DNA from: Cardinalis cardinalis
Lineage: Eukaryota; Chordata; Aves; Passeriformes; Cardinalidae
DNA length: 64,000 nucleotides
Assembly (NCBI GenBank): GCA_014549065.1
Contig: JACDOX010000561.1
Location: 118,550 to 182,549, forward strand
Reading direction: 5' to 3'
Below the pieces are notes generated by a model. The model was not told the DNA's origin and did no database searches. It saw nothing but the letters and a program-made list of their open reading frames with translations. Position 1 is the stretch's first letter, and each line of letters starts with the position of its first letter. This document shows, one piece after another, positions 49,984 to 61,435 of the stretch. Both the position numbers and the translations under genes were made by a program.

Positions 49984-50298
49984 CAAGAGATGAGAGAGCC
50001 AGGCCAACCACACAGGCAAAGCACCAAAATCCATCGTGGGGCAATGGACGGAAGAGAAAGAAGAAGAGACACTGGTTAAAAAGCAGTTCTGGCTAAACAT
50101 GAAAAACGCATGCACCCACCAGAAAAACCCAAGCCACAAAGCCAAAAGCTCACGCTTGTACCCACATGAGCAAGGCAACAGGGCAAACTTCAGTATCTGA
50201 CTCTTCCAGAAGTGAAGGTGGAACCGGATGTTCACGGTCAGCCACTTCTTAGAAATGTAAACACCAAGTGGGTAACAAAAAAAAACAACCAAAAACAT
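49984..50298 (-). ncRNA. Weak candidate first exon at a TATA/CRE promoter
   Basis: On the minus strand TACGTCA (50344-50338) is followed by TATATAA (50329-50323). A strong donor CTCTTG|gtaagtacc then lies at 49983. A transcript starting about 25 bases after the TATA box would give a first exon of about 315 nt ending at 49984. An ORF starting at 50298 stays open through this exon and is hydrophobic, but matches nothing I know. It could be a third EPB41 first exon or chance. Confidence 0.3.
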
Positions 50299-50363
50299 CA
50301 GCTCGGCATTACCTAACGCTGATTATATAGTGAGCAGTGACGTAGGCACCCCATGCCTGCCAG

Positions 50364-50573
50364 CGTCCCGTGAGTACCGCCTCCCGTGAGTAACCCCTCC
50401 GGTGAGTACCGCCTCCCGTGAGTAACCCCTCCGGTGAGTACCGCCTCCCGTGAGTAACCCCTCCCGTAACCCCTCCGGTGAGTACCGCCTCCCGAGAGTA
50501 ACACCTCCCGAGAGTAACACCTCCCGTAACCCCTCCGGTGAGTACCGCCTCCCATGAGTACCGCCTCCCGTGG
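50364..50573 (+). repeat. 16-bp minisatellite with 32-bp higher-order period
   Basis: Alternating units GTGAGTACCGCCTCCC and GTGAGTAACCCCTCCG form a 32-bp dimer repeated about three times. Then come shortened and mutated units (CCCGTAACCCCTCCG, GAGAGTAACACCTCCC twice) and a return to the first unit type. Each intact unit starts with GTGAGTA, identical to a strong 5' splice-site core on the plus strand. The repeat gives Gly/Thr/Arg-rich ORFs on the minus strand that I do not regard as genes. Confidence 0.92.
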
Positions 50574-53500
50574 GCACGGGCCGGGCTCTGCCGAGCTCCG
50601 GGCACAACCGGGCTGCAGGAGCAGCGGGCTCCGTGCAGGCTGCGAGCTGGTCCCGTGCAACTTCTGCGCCCGTCCAGCTCCTCTGGACTTACATAACCTC
50701 TCGGGTAAACTTCTGGAGGGCTGGACACAGGCCAGCGCCGCCGGTCCCGGCTCCAGAGGGCTCCAACTGAGCCCTCTAGTGGGCTTCAAAATTTGCATAA
50801 AAAACAGAGCCTTAATTTAATTAACACTCGGCCAGAGGCCTCTAAACCCTAATCCTCTCAACAGAAGGATCATTAAGTAAATGAAGAGATTCAAGAGAGC
50901 AACGGTGCTCCCAGCCCCGGCAAGGCTGGCTGTGTGCTCTGGTGGGCACACACCAGGGCCTGAAATTCAGCCAGATCCCCAGACCATGCAACCGCCCCAC
51001 TGAGGGTACAGGGACCTGCCTCACATAAGCACACAGTCGAGCACTTGTGGCAGAAGTTGGACTCAACAGTCACCCTGCCATGCCAGAGAATCACAGAATC
51101 ATGGAATGGTTTGTGTTGGAAGAGACCTTAAAAGCTCATCTCATTTCAACCCACTGCCACAGGCAGGGAGACCTTCCACTAGAACAGGTGGAAATTTGGG
51201 CACAAGCCCATACCCATCCTATGGGATGCACCATGATGCCAACAGTCCTGGTGCCATCAGCTCTATCAAGACTGAAAACCCAAACTACTGAACCAGAAGA
51301 GTAGCTGGAGCACCATTTATTTTTTTAAGTGTTATTATCCAGCCTGGATGCAGGTAGAGAGCAGCTCTCCTTTGAAGAGGCAGCCTCAGTCCCTCAGCTG
51401 AAGGCTGGGAAAACACTTTCATCTCGCCCAGCCTTGCAAGCATGAACAGCAAGAAGGGCTCTCCTCACCAAAGAAGCTAGGGTGTACCTTGCCAGAAGAA
51501 TTCACAGCACACAGGGTGTAGTCAGGGAAAAGCCTTCACAGTCAAAGGTTCCCAGCCCACAAACCTCACCCCAATGTGACAGGAATGGAAATCTTGCCCT
51601 TTGCAGGTGGCTCTCTTGGAAAGTCACCTCCACCTGCAGAGCCACAAGAGGATCCAGAGCAGCTCTGAGGAGCACATCCATGAGACAGCTTATTAGTGCA
51701 GTGAACAGGAGCAGAAGAGCTTAATTACTGGGCAGGAATCATTCCCTCTGGGTTTAGATGCCAGCAGCAGCCTCCACAGGGCCCTGCTGCCCCACAGGAT
51801 AGGCGTTCCTCAAAAGCACCCACAGCTAGTGGTGTCACTTCTGCCCATGGTGACTGGGATCCCAGCTGAGGCTGCAAATGGTCTGCAGAGCCTCAGGCTC
51901 CAAATGTGAGAAAACAGAATGAGGAAGAATTCAGGTGTTGCTCACCTATTGGCACCAGTCCCCATATTTTGGTGCTGTGTGTGAGCACCCCCGTCTCCAA
52001 AGCAGCTTTTGAAGCTCAAATCAAGCAGTTCACCTGGACAGACACAGCAGTAGCTGCTGGTGGAGTACACCCCAGAGGCTGCCAAAACCTGGCAGGGTTT
52101 TTTGGATGACCTGGAGATGCTTTAGTGTTGGTCTCTCCTCAGACCAACACAGCCTTCCCTGGTACCTCAGCCCTCTAGGGTACCAGCCAAACTGGTCACA
52201 GACCCTCCATGTTTGGGACTGAATGCTGGACAGCATTCACAGAGGCTTCCATTTTTAGTCTTTGCTCCTATCTCCTCCGTGCATCTCCTCGGGATGTGCC
52301 TTCAGGATAGAGTTGACATGTCAATGCTTCCTTCTTGCCCAAAGGTGCAGAACAACTGCTCCCAGAGCTAATGAGGATGTCTTGCTCTGACCCTGGGCAG
52401 TTTTCAGCATACCCAGAATAAGCAGTCCTCTCTTTGTTCACCTCCTGGGAAAATCCAAAGAGCTCCCATCTCCCCAGCCTGGGAAAGAACACAGATGGTC
52501 ACAGAGATTAAAGCATACAGAGAATTAACCACCATATGCAAATGAGCTTCTTCATCCAGCCCAGCACTGCCAGGTGGTTCGAGGTCCAGCACTTGGATGT
52601 GATCATCATGGCTTGCTGAGCTCCAATAACAGCCTTGTATTGACTAGGACAGGGGTCAGGAAGCTGAGCAGGAAGAAGACAATTTGTAAGGAGGGAAGGA
52701 TGCAAACTGCCAGAGCCACATTCACCTCATGCTACAGCAGAAGAAAAAGCAGCAGCACCAAAAACAACCCTGGTCAGCAGCTCAGACCAATTCTGCACTT
52801 GCATATCTTGTGTGTTCCCACGCAAAGGCAGCTTGGATGGACCAAGCAGTGCTACAACCACAGCGTGAGCCATCTGCAACTCTGGACGCTGCTCGCACAG
52901 CACCAGGTGCCCACAGGATGGCAGAAGAAAACCCATTCCAGCTCCTGCTGCCTTTCCTAGAAGGCTGAAGTCTTGGCACCCAGCTTAGGCATGGGATCTG
53001 TCAGCACAGCACACTGGGATGGGGCCACATAACCTTCCCAAGAAAGGCAGGGTTTCTCCAGGCTACCCCTCAGGGAGGAGCCGCACCTCAAACCCACCAG
53101 CAACAGGTTTAGGTCTTACTTCGTTTTTACTCAAAACCTTTTTACTTTAACACTGAAAAAATATTCCAACAGGAGTGGACATATTGCTCAGCCAGTGCCC
53201 AGCTGCCAGTGGATCCTCAGGGCCACGTTTCAGGCCATGTCATGATGCAGATGACTGCATTTGCTATTAAAAGCCTCCACTCTGCACCCAAGGAAATTCT
53301 CAAGCAGTGCTGACCCCATCTGCCAGCCTGTGAGCCTCTGAGCAGCCACGGATTGGCTGAGGCCAATCCCGGCCATATGGGAGGGGTTCACCTCCACGTC
53401 AGACACGGCACCTCCAGCACAACATCAACACAGACGCACAAAGTCACGTTATAGCTCAACGTGGCTCTGTGCCGGGCTAACATCTGCCCTCCCTCGTTCC

Positions 53501-56500
53501 CATGCTCAACGTTTGAGTTCACCTGGGGGCAGAGAGGCAACTCATGCTGTCCTGTCCAATACATAACCTCAGCACAGACAAAGAGCTCCCTTCAAGTTCT
53601 GAAGTGCCTACAAGCAGCTTATCCATCTCCAAGGGGTTTTGGAGAGTGGATACAAAAATACAAGACCTTGGATGGCTGGAATATCCAGTGAGCACCTAAA
53701 CAACCACAGCAATCAGAGATCAGGTCATGGAGGTCACATACAGCATGATACACAGCTGCCTTAACACCCTGGTTTTTGAGGCACCAGTCCACCCGACCTC
53801 CCCTCACAAAGCTGAAGTCAGTGCCAACACCAAGTTTTCCGGGCCCTAAGGCTCAGAGCTTCCCCATAGCTGCCCTGCACTGCCTTGTTAGCAACACCTA
53901 CCAGATTGCTGTAATGCCACTGCAGTCAGCTCAGATGGCTCCCAGCACATGCCAAGTCTTATGTCCCCTCCTTAAATACAGCTCTGGTCAACTGTGGCCA
54001 GATGTAATTACCTACATAAAAGGCACTCAAAGCCACCTCTAATAAGAGGATATATTCATACTGTTAGGCTGAGGTTCCTCCTCTTCTGCTGCTTTCCAGG
54101 GCGCAAAAACTTGCCTCACAGTAAGTGGACCAGCAAGAACTTCACCCCATTCCTTGTTACAAAACCTGCCTTTCCCAGGAATGGAAGGAAAAGTCAGGTT
54201 TCTCAGTCATTTATCCACAAACAAGCAGAGAACATTTTAACAGGATTTCTCCATTTAATTGAATAGCACTTGGGGGCTTTATTTGTGTTGGCAAAGGGCT
54301 TTGGGGTGAGCAAATGGAGGAGCAAGGGCAGGCCCCACGCCCCAAAACACTTCGCAAGGGCCAGGAAACACACCCAGGTCGAGCCCACAGCCTTACACAG
54401 GCCAGGATGGGCCTGGGGTGGCTCCCACAGCATCAGCATCTTCCCAGCTGCCCCACATCTCCAGGAAGTTACCACCAGGTTTGGCACAGCATAACAAGAC
54501 ACCCCAAGTTCCCATCATGCCTCTTCTCCTAAAATCTGCCAACAAGTGGCAGTTTTGGAGCCTTCCCGGAGCCTCAGGGTCTGAGAGGCTGAGACAGCAA
54601 AAAGCTGTCCCAACACAGGCTCTGAGCCGGGAGCCCAGATGGTGATTGTGAGCCCTGCCCATGGCGCCCCGTCCTCATCTGGTAGTCCAGGCTTTTCTCA
54701 GGGGGGCATCAGGAGGGGACTAGACACAAACCATATTAATTGGATAGACAGAGAGTCCTGCAGCCCTACAAAGCTGTGAGCAGCTGCTCAGAACCTCTTG
54801 TGAACCACAAAAATGAAGAGAGAATGGATTAAACACCACAAATACCCTTTTCTTCCCTCTGTGCAAAGAGCATTTTCCCCCACTGTGGTCCCAAAGCAAA
54901 ATCCAGCCCTGCAGATCAAACCAGGAAGTTTAGTAAACTTTGAGCATGAACAATAGCAGAAGGATTTTCCAGACCTTCAAGCTTGTTTGGCAAATCCCAG
55001 ATTATGTAAAGCGCTGCTCTGCCATTGTCAGGGAAGCTGTGCCCTGTGCCAGAGCCAGCTGGCACCACATTGCCCACCCAGCACTGCCTGCACCAGCAAG
55101 GGCAGCAGGGCTTGTGCAACTCCACAGACTCCTTCCCTGCATTTCCACTGCAGCAGCCACTGCCTTTCATTTTACACCTCATTGTTTTGTGATTAACCAT
55201 CTTCCCAGGGTCTCGGTTTTCCAACCCATCCTGCCCAGGTGTTTGGTGGCCTGGTCTAAGACTCTCCTTTGTGTCTACAGGGTGGCTTTACCATGGCTGT
55301 GCCCAGAGGTGAAGGATCCTTTCCATGGCTTAACTAATCCTTGGCTTTTCTGCCAATTGATTCATGCCAGAGGGCTGAAGCTCTTATCCCTGTGCACACA
55401 TCCTCTGGGAAAACAATACAAGAGCCTGAACTCATTCTACATTCAGCATCCAGCTGGAAAAACCCCTGAGGCAGGCAGGATGGTAGCCGGCATCCCTGGT
55501 ACCCAGCTCTCCAAAGGATCCATGTCCCCTGGCAATGGCCTCCCACTAGGTCCCGGTGCATTTACCTAATTAGGACTTAATGAAGTAGGGAGATCTATTG
55601 TGAGCCTGGCAGGGGAGCAGATGTGCCCCCTGAACCCAGCCATTGCCAAGGAAAGCACACTGCTGTCTCCAGGGTGAATCAGCAGGAAAAGCTCAGGCCG
55701 GGATGCTCAGCCTTGCAAATTCCAGACCCCAGTGCCTTCTCAGAGCAGGGATGGAAAATGCTCTGGTCATCAGCAGCCTCTAGTGGGGAGAGATGAGCAG
55801 CCATGGTGGCTGCTTTGGCCAGACCCCAGAGCCCCAGCCAGCCCACCCTGGCTGTTCCCACCAGCTCAGAATGGGATGGCATGACAAAGTCCCAATATGA
55901 GGGGCCCGAACCATCATGCCCTCATTGGCATAACTGCTGTGTGAGACTGCTCATCCGCCAGGTGCTAGTCCCAGGCTAAACAGGGACAACCAACTGCAGC
56001 CCTTCCTGGGGAATCCCAACTCAGAGCTCACACAAATCACTGCATGAAGCAAAACTCATAAAAAGGACAACCAAGACATCCCCCTCCTTCCTGGGCAGCT
56101 CAGTGAGAGACACCTCTGGGCTAATGATAGGCAATTCCTCCCCCTTCCCAAATCACACCTCCAATCAGCCTCACACCACACATCCAGCATGGCCAAGAGC
56201 CAATTATGACTCTAAACTTCCAGCCACCACAGCCTCAAGCCTCTTCCTGCAACTGTGAACACAAAGGTGAAACACTGCTTAGCAGAGACAAGACAATTCC
56301 TGCCCTCTGGGACAGAGACCACCTGCAACTTGCCTTCCCCTCTGGGGAATAGCTGGGGAGGGAGCTCAGAAAAACCTTGCTATATATTAAATAGTGACAT
56401 AACTCCAAAGTGCCCTCCTTGGAAAGCAGCTGATGTTTTGCCTTTTCTCTGAGAAATCCTTTATCCGCCATTGGCTCTGAAAGGACCACGCCAGCCTGGG

Positions 56501-59050
56501 GGAAAGTGCGGTGCGGAGCAATGCGGCTGCAGGCAATTCCAGCGGCTGCCAGGCTGCGCGTCAGGAAGAGGGAGCCTCATCCCAGCCGCACCGCTGCAGA
56601 TGAGAAGGCGCTTTCTCTCCTCAGCAGGTTTCAAGCCCTCTCAGAAAGGCCTGAAGTTGTTCCTAAGCATGAGGAAAAGCAAAGTGAAGGGATGGGAGAG
56701 GCCCACATCCACAGAACATGTTGAGCACAACCATAGGAAGCAGTTTGATGCACAGATCAACTTTTTGCTTCTGCTGATTTGCCGTTATCATCACCAGAAG
56801 CAGAAGCAGCATGTGCCCCACTTTATCAGAGAAACTAAGGGGCTGGCAGCACCATGAGCTGGAGGAGACCCACATCTACACAGGCCCCGGAACTGGGAGA
56901 GGAACTGTACTCATGGGGAGATACGAATTGTTCCGCAAGTTTCAGCTGCCTCCTCTCAGAGACAGGCATGGTGCAGCTGCACCACCACAGGCACAGTGAC
57001 CATGAGCAGGACAATGGCTCAGAGGCTAAACACAGAACCTCCATGTCACCCCAACTCTGGTGCAAGTTATTCCCATGGACTAACCAGATTACTCTGGCAG
57101 AAACAGGACTCAAAAGAGACCTGACTCAGGCTCTCTCCTACAGCTGCATTTGTGCTTCCACTAAGCCTCAGGAAGGGAGCACAGGGATGGGAACATTCTA
57201 GGATGAACCGAACTTGGGAAGAACCCAACTTGCTCCCATGCTCCAGGGCAACTTCTCTCCCAGGAAGCAGCAGAGATTCCCTCCACCATCAACCTTTCCC
57301 ATGCTGGCCGTTTGCTCCAGCTCAGCTGTTCCCACTGCCAGGCAGTGGCAGAGCATGTGTGACACATGACAGTGCCAGCGCCGACGGTGCACCCCAAACC
57401 TCGGCCCTGCACACCTCACACAGCCTGACCACATGCAGGGCATGTGTGACTGACGCCAGCCCCCATACTGTCTGACCGCTGGCTCAGCTTCACAGCCCCA
57501 CCGCAGCCCCCCTCCTGCTCACACAAACCGCAGAGCAAGTGCTGGTTTTCCCCATGCGGGAGCCTCGGCGTAAGTCTGTCCTCGGGCGAGGAGGCGGCTG
57601 CCGGCAGCGCCGAGCCAAGGCACACCCCTCCATTGCAACACAGCCCTAAAGATAGTCACTGTCCCCCGCTGTCCCCTGCCATCCCACCAGCCTCTCGGAC
57701 CCGCCACCGGCACAGCCAACGGCACGAACTAACGAGCAGGTTCACCAGAGCAGGTTCATCAGCCTCTCGTCCCATCACGACTGCAGGAGGGTGAAATTCA
57801 GGAGAGGAAGAGATTGCAGGAACCGCCGGGCATGCCGCACACGCCTGTGGCTGCAACATCAGCGCAAAGTGTCCCCGTCGAGGAGGGACACCCGTCCAAG
57901 GGGGTGGGGAAGTCGATGGGAGGCTTCAGCGCGGCCCCGACCGGCGCCGGGACTGGGATGGACGGCAGGAGCAGCCCCCGCCGCCCCGCAGCTCGGCCAC
58001 TGCCGCCGGCTTTGGGAACCGTCCCGGCGGGCACAGACGGTGTCTCGGGAAGAGATCGCTGCCACCCCGAAGCCACAGGCTGAGCTGCTGCATCTCTGGC
58101 ACAGCGCCGGCAACACCGAATGCTCCAGGAAACAGAGCTGGACCCAAATGCCAAAGCGGGAGCTGCCACCTCCCAGGAAGGGACACCAGTGCTGCTGCCG
58201 TGACTGTGGGGTGCAGGGGGGTCCCCACTCCCCGAGGCTGCACTTGCCTTTTCCCCTCCACTGCACCAGAGGAAACAACAGCACGGGGGGAAACATCCCA
58301 GGGCTGGCCACTCCCCGTGAGGCAGGGCCCCATCCATTTCCTGAGCATGAATCCACTGTGGGTGGCCCTCCACCCCACATCCTCCCCTGCAGCCTCATTC
58401 AGAGTCTCTAGGACAGCCCTAGTGCACCCCATTCCCCCCACATCCAGCCTGAACCTACTGGGGATCTCCCCACTCCAGAGCACCTCACTTCCCTTCTGCC
58501 CCATAGGTTTCCTGAGAGCACTGCAGGTGCTTCCCTAGTCTCCTCCAGCCCCTGAACATCGCCCATTTCTCCACAACCCCCTGCTTCACACCTCAGTCAC
58601 CATGGATCTCCCACACCTAGACTGACATCCCCAGCCCACCCCAAACCCTTGGGCACCCTAAACCACCTCACATCCAGCTTGACCTCTACGGGTGCCCCTG
58701 GTTTCCGCAGCCCCAGATCACCCCACATCCAGCCTGACCCCACCGGAGACCCCCTGCTCCATAGCACCCCATGTCCCCTGGCAACCCCTCCACTCCATAA
58801 ACAGCCTGAGCCCCCATGTGCCCCCACAGCACCACAACTGTTCCTAAAACCCCGCAGCCTACGACCAGACTGACCCACCATGGGTCCCTCTAGGGAGCCC
58901 CAAATCCTCCAGAACTTGTCTGATCCCTATACCCCNCAAAGCACCCCAGGACTCCCACAGCATCCCCGCACCCCATAACTTGTCTGACCCCTACAGCCCT
59001 CACCCTCCCCTCAAAACCTCTCTCGCCCCATAACAGGCCTCACACCCGAG
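50574..59050 (-). other. Intervening region, probably EPB41 5' intron
   Basis: Moderately GC-rich just right of the minisatellite (to about 50.76 kb), then ordinary sequence with a CR1 at 51.1 kb. A second GC-rich block lies at about 57.5-58.2 kb, and the C-rich array follows to 59.05 kb. Long overlapping ORFs on both strands at 57.8-58.5 kb follow base composition and resemble no family I know. No RNA genes seen. Confidence 0.5.
51088..51212 (-). mobile_element. CR1 3'-end fragment
   Basis: 'gaatcacagaatcatggaatggtttgtgttggaagagaccttaaaagctcatctcatttcaacccactgccacaggcagggagaccttccactagaac', the reverse complement of a CR1 tail. Confidence 0.9.
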
Positions 59051-59055
59051 AAACT
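58400..59055. repeat. C-rich degenerate tandem array
   Basis: Irregular repeats of blocks such as 'ccccacatccagcctgacccc', 'ctcacatccagcttgacctc', 'ccccataacttgtctgacccct' and 'catgtcccctgg', spaced about 40-70 bases apart. The plus strand is strongly C-rich and G-poor throughout. One N at 58936. It is an old, decayed minisatellite ending at the CpG island. The minus strand is correspondingly G-rich. Confidence 0.7.
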
Positions 59056-59350
59056 TCACCTGCCCCCGCTCACCGGGGCCGCCACTCCGCTCCGGCTGCC
59101 TCCACCTGCACCACCGGCCCCGCCCCCGTCCCTTGACGTCACCACATGAGCCCCGCCCCCCTTGGCCGCGCCCACTGGCTGCCGCCCCCGCCCGTCAGAG
59201 CGCGGAGGGGGCGAGGCCAGCGCGCGCCGCTGCAGTGGGCGGGGCCCGCAGGTGACGGGCGGGGGTGGGGCCAAGAGGTTCCGCCTGCGCTCCCGTGACG
59301 TCATAGGTCCAAATAAGGAGAAGGTCCCTCCCCCCAGGTTCCCCCCGCGT
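59055..59350. promoter_or_regulatory. EPB41: CpG-island promoter with paired CREs, GC boxes and a CArG box
   Basis: Dense CpG block. Two perfect palindromic CREs (TGACGTCA at 59134-59141 and 59296-59303) bracket several Sp1 boxes (GCCCCGCCCCC at 59150-59160, GGGCGGGGC at 59237-59245). A CCAAATAAGG CArg-box consensus for SRF is at 59309-59318, five bases after the second CRE. The minus-strand donor GGCCCCG|gtgagcggg at 59073 points towards EPB41; on the plus strand CGTCATGGCGG and a donor at 59532 follow. This fits a bidirectional promoter, and EPB41 is the likeliest minus-strand user. Confidence 0.7.
59074..59110 (-). ncRNA. EPB41: Candidate EPB41 distal first exon
   Basis: The 3' end is set by the donor GCGGCCCCG|gtgagcggg (GT at 59073-59072, minus strand). 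The 5' end is unknown; the nearest GC box and CRE suggest a start around 59100-59120, but starts further right within the island are possible. No ATG lies in the proximal segment. The gene identity is inferred from orientation and from the absence of another minus-strand gene between here and EPB41 exon 2. Confidence 0.4.
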
Positions 59351-59351
59351 C

Positions 59352-59531
59352 ATGGCGGAGCCCCAAAGGTCCCCAAACCAGCAGAATCAGGGCTTTTGTA
59401 GATATTTTTGCTTATTTTCACTATTTTCCGAAGTTTTCTTAGGGAAAACCCCGTCCTCGCTGGGGGCTGGAGGAGCCGGGGGTGTCCCCATCCTGAGCCC
59501 ACCGCAGGAGGCTGCAGCGTGGCCGGAGCCG
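59352..59531 (+). other. Candidate divergent plus-strand first exon (60 open codons)
   Basis: ATG in context gcgtcATGg (G at +4) lies 33 bases after the CArG box. The frame stays open for exactly 60 codons (starts MAEPQRSPNQQNQGF, ends EAAAWPEP) to a consensus donor CCG|gtaagg at 59532. I do not recognise the peptide and see no obvious second exon before the convergent CCN-like gene. It could be the first exon of an unannotated gene, a divergent noncoding transcript, or chance in GC-rich DNA. An N at 59543 lies just past the donor. Confidence 0.25.
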
Positions 59532-59539
59532 GTAAGGGC

Positions 59540-61435
59540 GTCNGGGTCACTGCAGCGGCCCCAAACCCGACCCTGGGGCCACGCCCGGGTTATCGGTGCC
59601 GCGCAGGCGACGGCTGCGGAGATAAGGTGGAATAGGGCCCCCGCGACGACAGGGACGGAGGCGGCGGCCGGATGGAACTCGGCCGCAGCACCGAGGGCCT
59701 CGCTGCCGTCTCCGTCGGCTTGGCGGTGGTGGCCTTGCGGTGGCACTGGATTGCAGTACCCAGCGGGCACTCCTGGCGAGGGCTACCCGGGGTTACGCTC
59801 AGCACCCCAGGGGCACGCCCTGGGGACGGCGTGTCCCCATGGGGAGATTCCTAGTGTCATCTAATGGTCACCGCCCTGGAGACACTGGCGAGGACCGTGA
59901 CTGTGTGTCCCTCGCTGCCTCTGCCAGGGCCTTTGCAGCCCTCAGAGGTGCAGGGGCCGAAGCCCGCCCCGAGCTCAGAACCTCAACACCACGCAGCTCA
60001 AGCCTGACGGGGGTTTGTTCCCCCTCCCTGGGAGCCCTAAGACTTCCCCAGTGAGGCTGAAGGTTTGGGAGCAGGAAGAGGCTCTTGGCCCTGCCGAGTG
60101 GGAGAGGGGGGAGTGCCTGCTAATGTGATGAGAGGGGGATGAATCCATAAGCTGTTAAGCCACTGCAAAGCCCCCGCATTCTGGCCCTGTTATCACTGAC
60201 TTCTGTTCACATCTGCTCCCGGAGTTATTTTTAATCTGGTATTAAGGACTTGTGGGTTCTTCAGCAGGCAGAGGGGGGCTCTGCTTGTCCCCCCTCCAAG
60301 CTGTGGAGGGAGGAGCTGTGTTTTGTGGGCTGCAGAGGTGCCTCTGAAACACTAACATCAATCCTGCTGCTATTTGGGAACAGGGGAAAAAAACCCTGTC
60401 ACCCCCTCCCCTCCGGTACCCAGCCATCAACTCTACAGAAGATCCCAGCACTGGCGAAAAGTCAGCAGAGGAACCAGGCAGGAGCCTCACACAAAGGGAT
60501 GAGTTCAGAGATATAAAAAATAGAGATATTCATTAGCATTGAGTAAAGTGCAACCTCAGGATGGTTTGAGACTCAGCAACTGTATGAGTGGCAGGAGAGA
60601 AGCTCAGAGAGAAGTAACAGCCTGAGCAGGGCTGTGCCAACAGGATGCTGGGACTGTACAAAGGCCTTAGAAACAATATCAGATAAATGATTTACAGTTC
60701 AAATTGATTACAGGAGGGTAAGGATTCATGAGCTGCTGCAGGCTGAGAGAAAGAACAGAGGCTGGGATGGAACATGGACCCTGAGCTGGTGTGTCAGCAG
60801 TCTGGAAATTCAGGGCAGCAGTTGGGGACAGCTAGGAATGTCCCTTGGCATCAGGCTCTAATTTGGGGTAGGAAGATATGGTGAGGTGAAGCCTTGCTCC
60901 TGCCCGCCTGGAACAGAAATTCTTCATGATTTCCAATGGTGATAGGCAAGGATGACTTAAAAACCAGCATCAGCTGCTGTACCTGGATATTTCTGCTAAA
61001 AATCAGAAGATTTTTCCACACCTGACAAGACCTTAGCAGTCCCACAAAGCTGCCAATGTGCTGTTGGACATACCACTGGCGCTGGCTGCTGGTGGCCTTT
61101 CCTGGACCTATGGGCTGGCAATGGGGTCCTCTCCGGGCAGAGCAACTCTGCCAAGTCTGTGGCCAGGAGGAAATCCCACTGCTGGAGATACCAGTGCCAA
61201 CAGCTCCCCATGGCACTGCCCGAGTAACTCCAGATGGGATCTGCTCCATTTACAAATAGGAGGATTTCTCTTGCCAGTACCTTAAAATCACCAGGGAGAC
61301 TGGAGCTGAAAAGTGTTCCTCCTACTTACAAACATCCAGAGCAAAGACTCCAGAGCTGAAACAGTTGCAGCCTCACTGTGCATGTGTGAGCTTGTGTGGT
61401 CCAGTCCCGCTTCCACCCCAGAGCCATTTCTGACA
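59540..61435. other. Intergenic or intronic, nothing recognised
   Basis: Sequence between the 59-kb CpG island and the CR1 at 61.4 kb. GC-rich tail to about 60 kb, then ordinary sequence. No exon, RNA gene or interspersed repeat recognised. Confidence 0.5.

Larger units (their letters stand above)
1..59100 (-). other. EPB41: EPB41 gene span (3' part beyond left edge)
   Basis: Inferred extent of the protein 4.1R gene on the minus strand. Eight coding exons between 432 and 14875 are certain from protein similarity, consensus splice sites and continuous phase. The part from 14876 to about 59100 is assigned as 5' intron and alternative noncoding first exons, because it has no foreign coding exon and holds minus-strand CpG promoters with splice donors at 40029 and 59074. 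Protein 4.1R anchors the spectrin-actin skeleton to membrane proteins (band 3, glycophorin C, p55) and has non-erythroid isoforms. Known from mammals: very long 5' introns, several first exons, and two translation starts giving about 135-kDa and 80-kDa forms. The missing 3' exons should encode the rest of FERM F3, the spectrin-actin-binding domain and the C-terminal domain. Confidence 0.8.

Noticed and set aside
50364..50573. Possible CRISPR-like array
   Set aside because: Directly adjacent 16-bp units without unique spacers in a bird genome: it is a minisatellite.
50309..50798. Overlapping 139- and 161-codon minus-strand ORFs rich in Gly-Thr-Arg repeats
   Set aside because: They are translations of the 16-bp minisatellite in different frames. 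The repeat length is not a multiple of three, so all frames look open.
57791..58504. ORFs of 179-206 codons on both strands
   Set aside because: Open in four or more frames at once in GC-rich DNA, with no recognised domain and no consistent splice sites.
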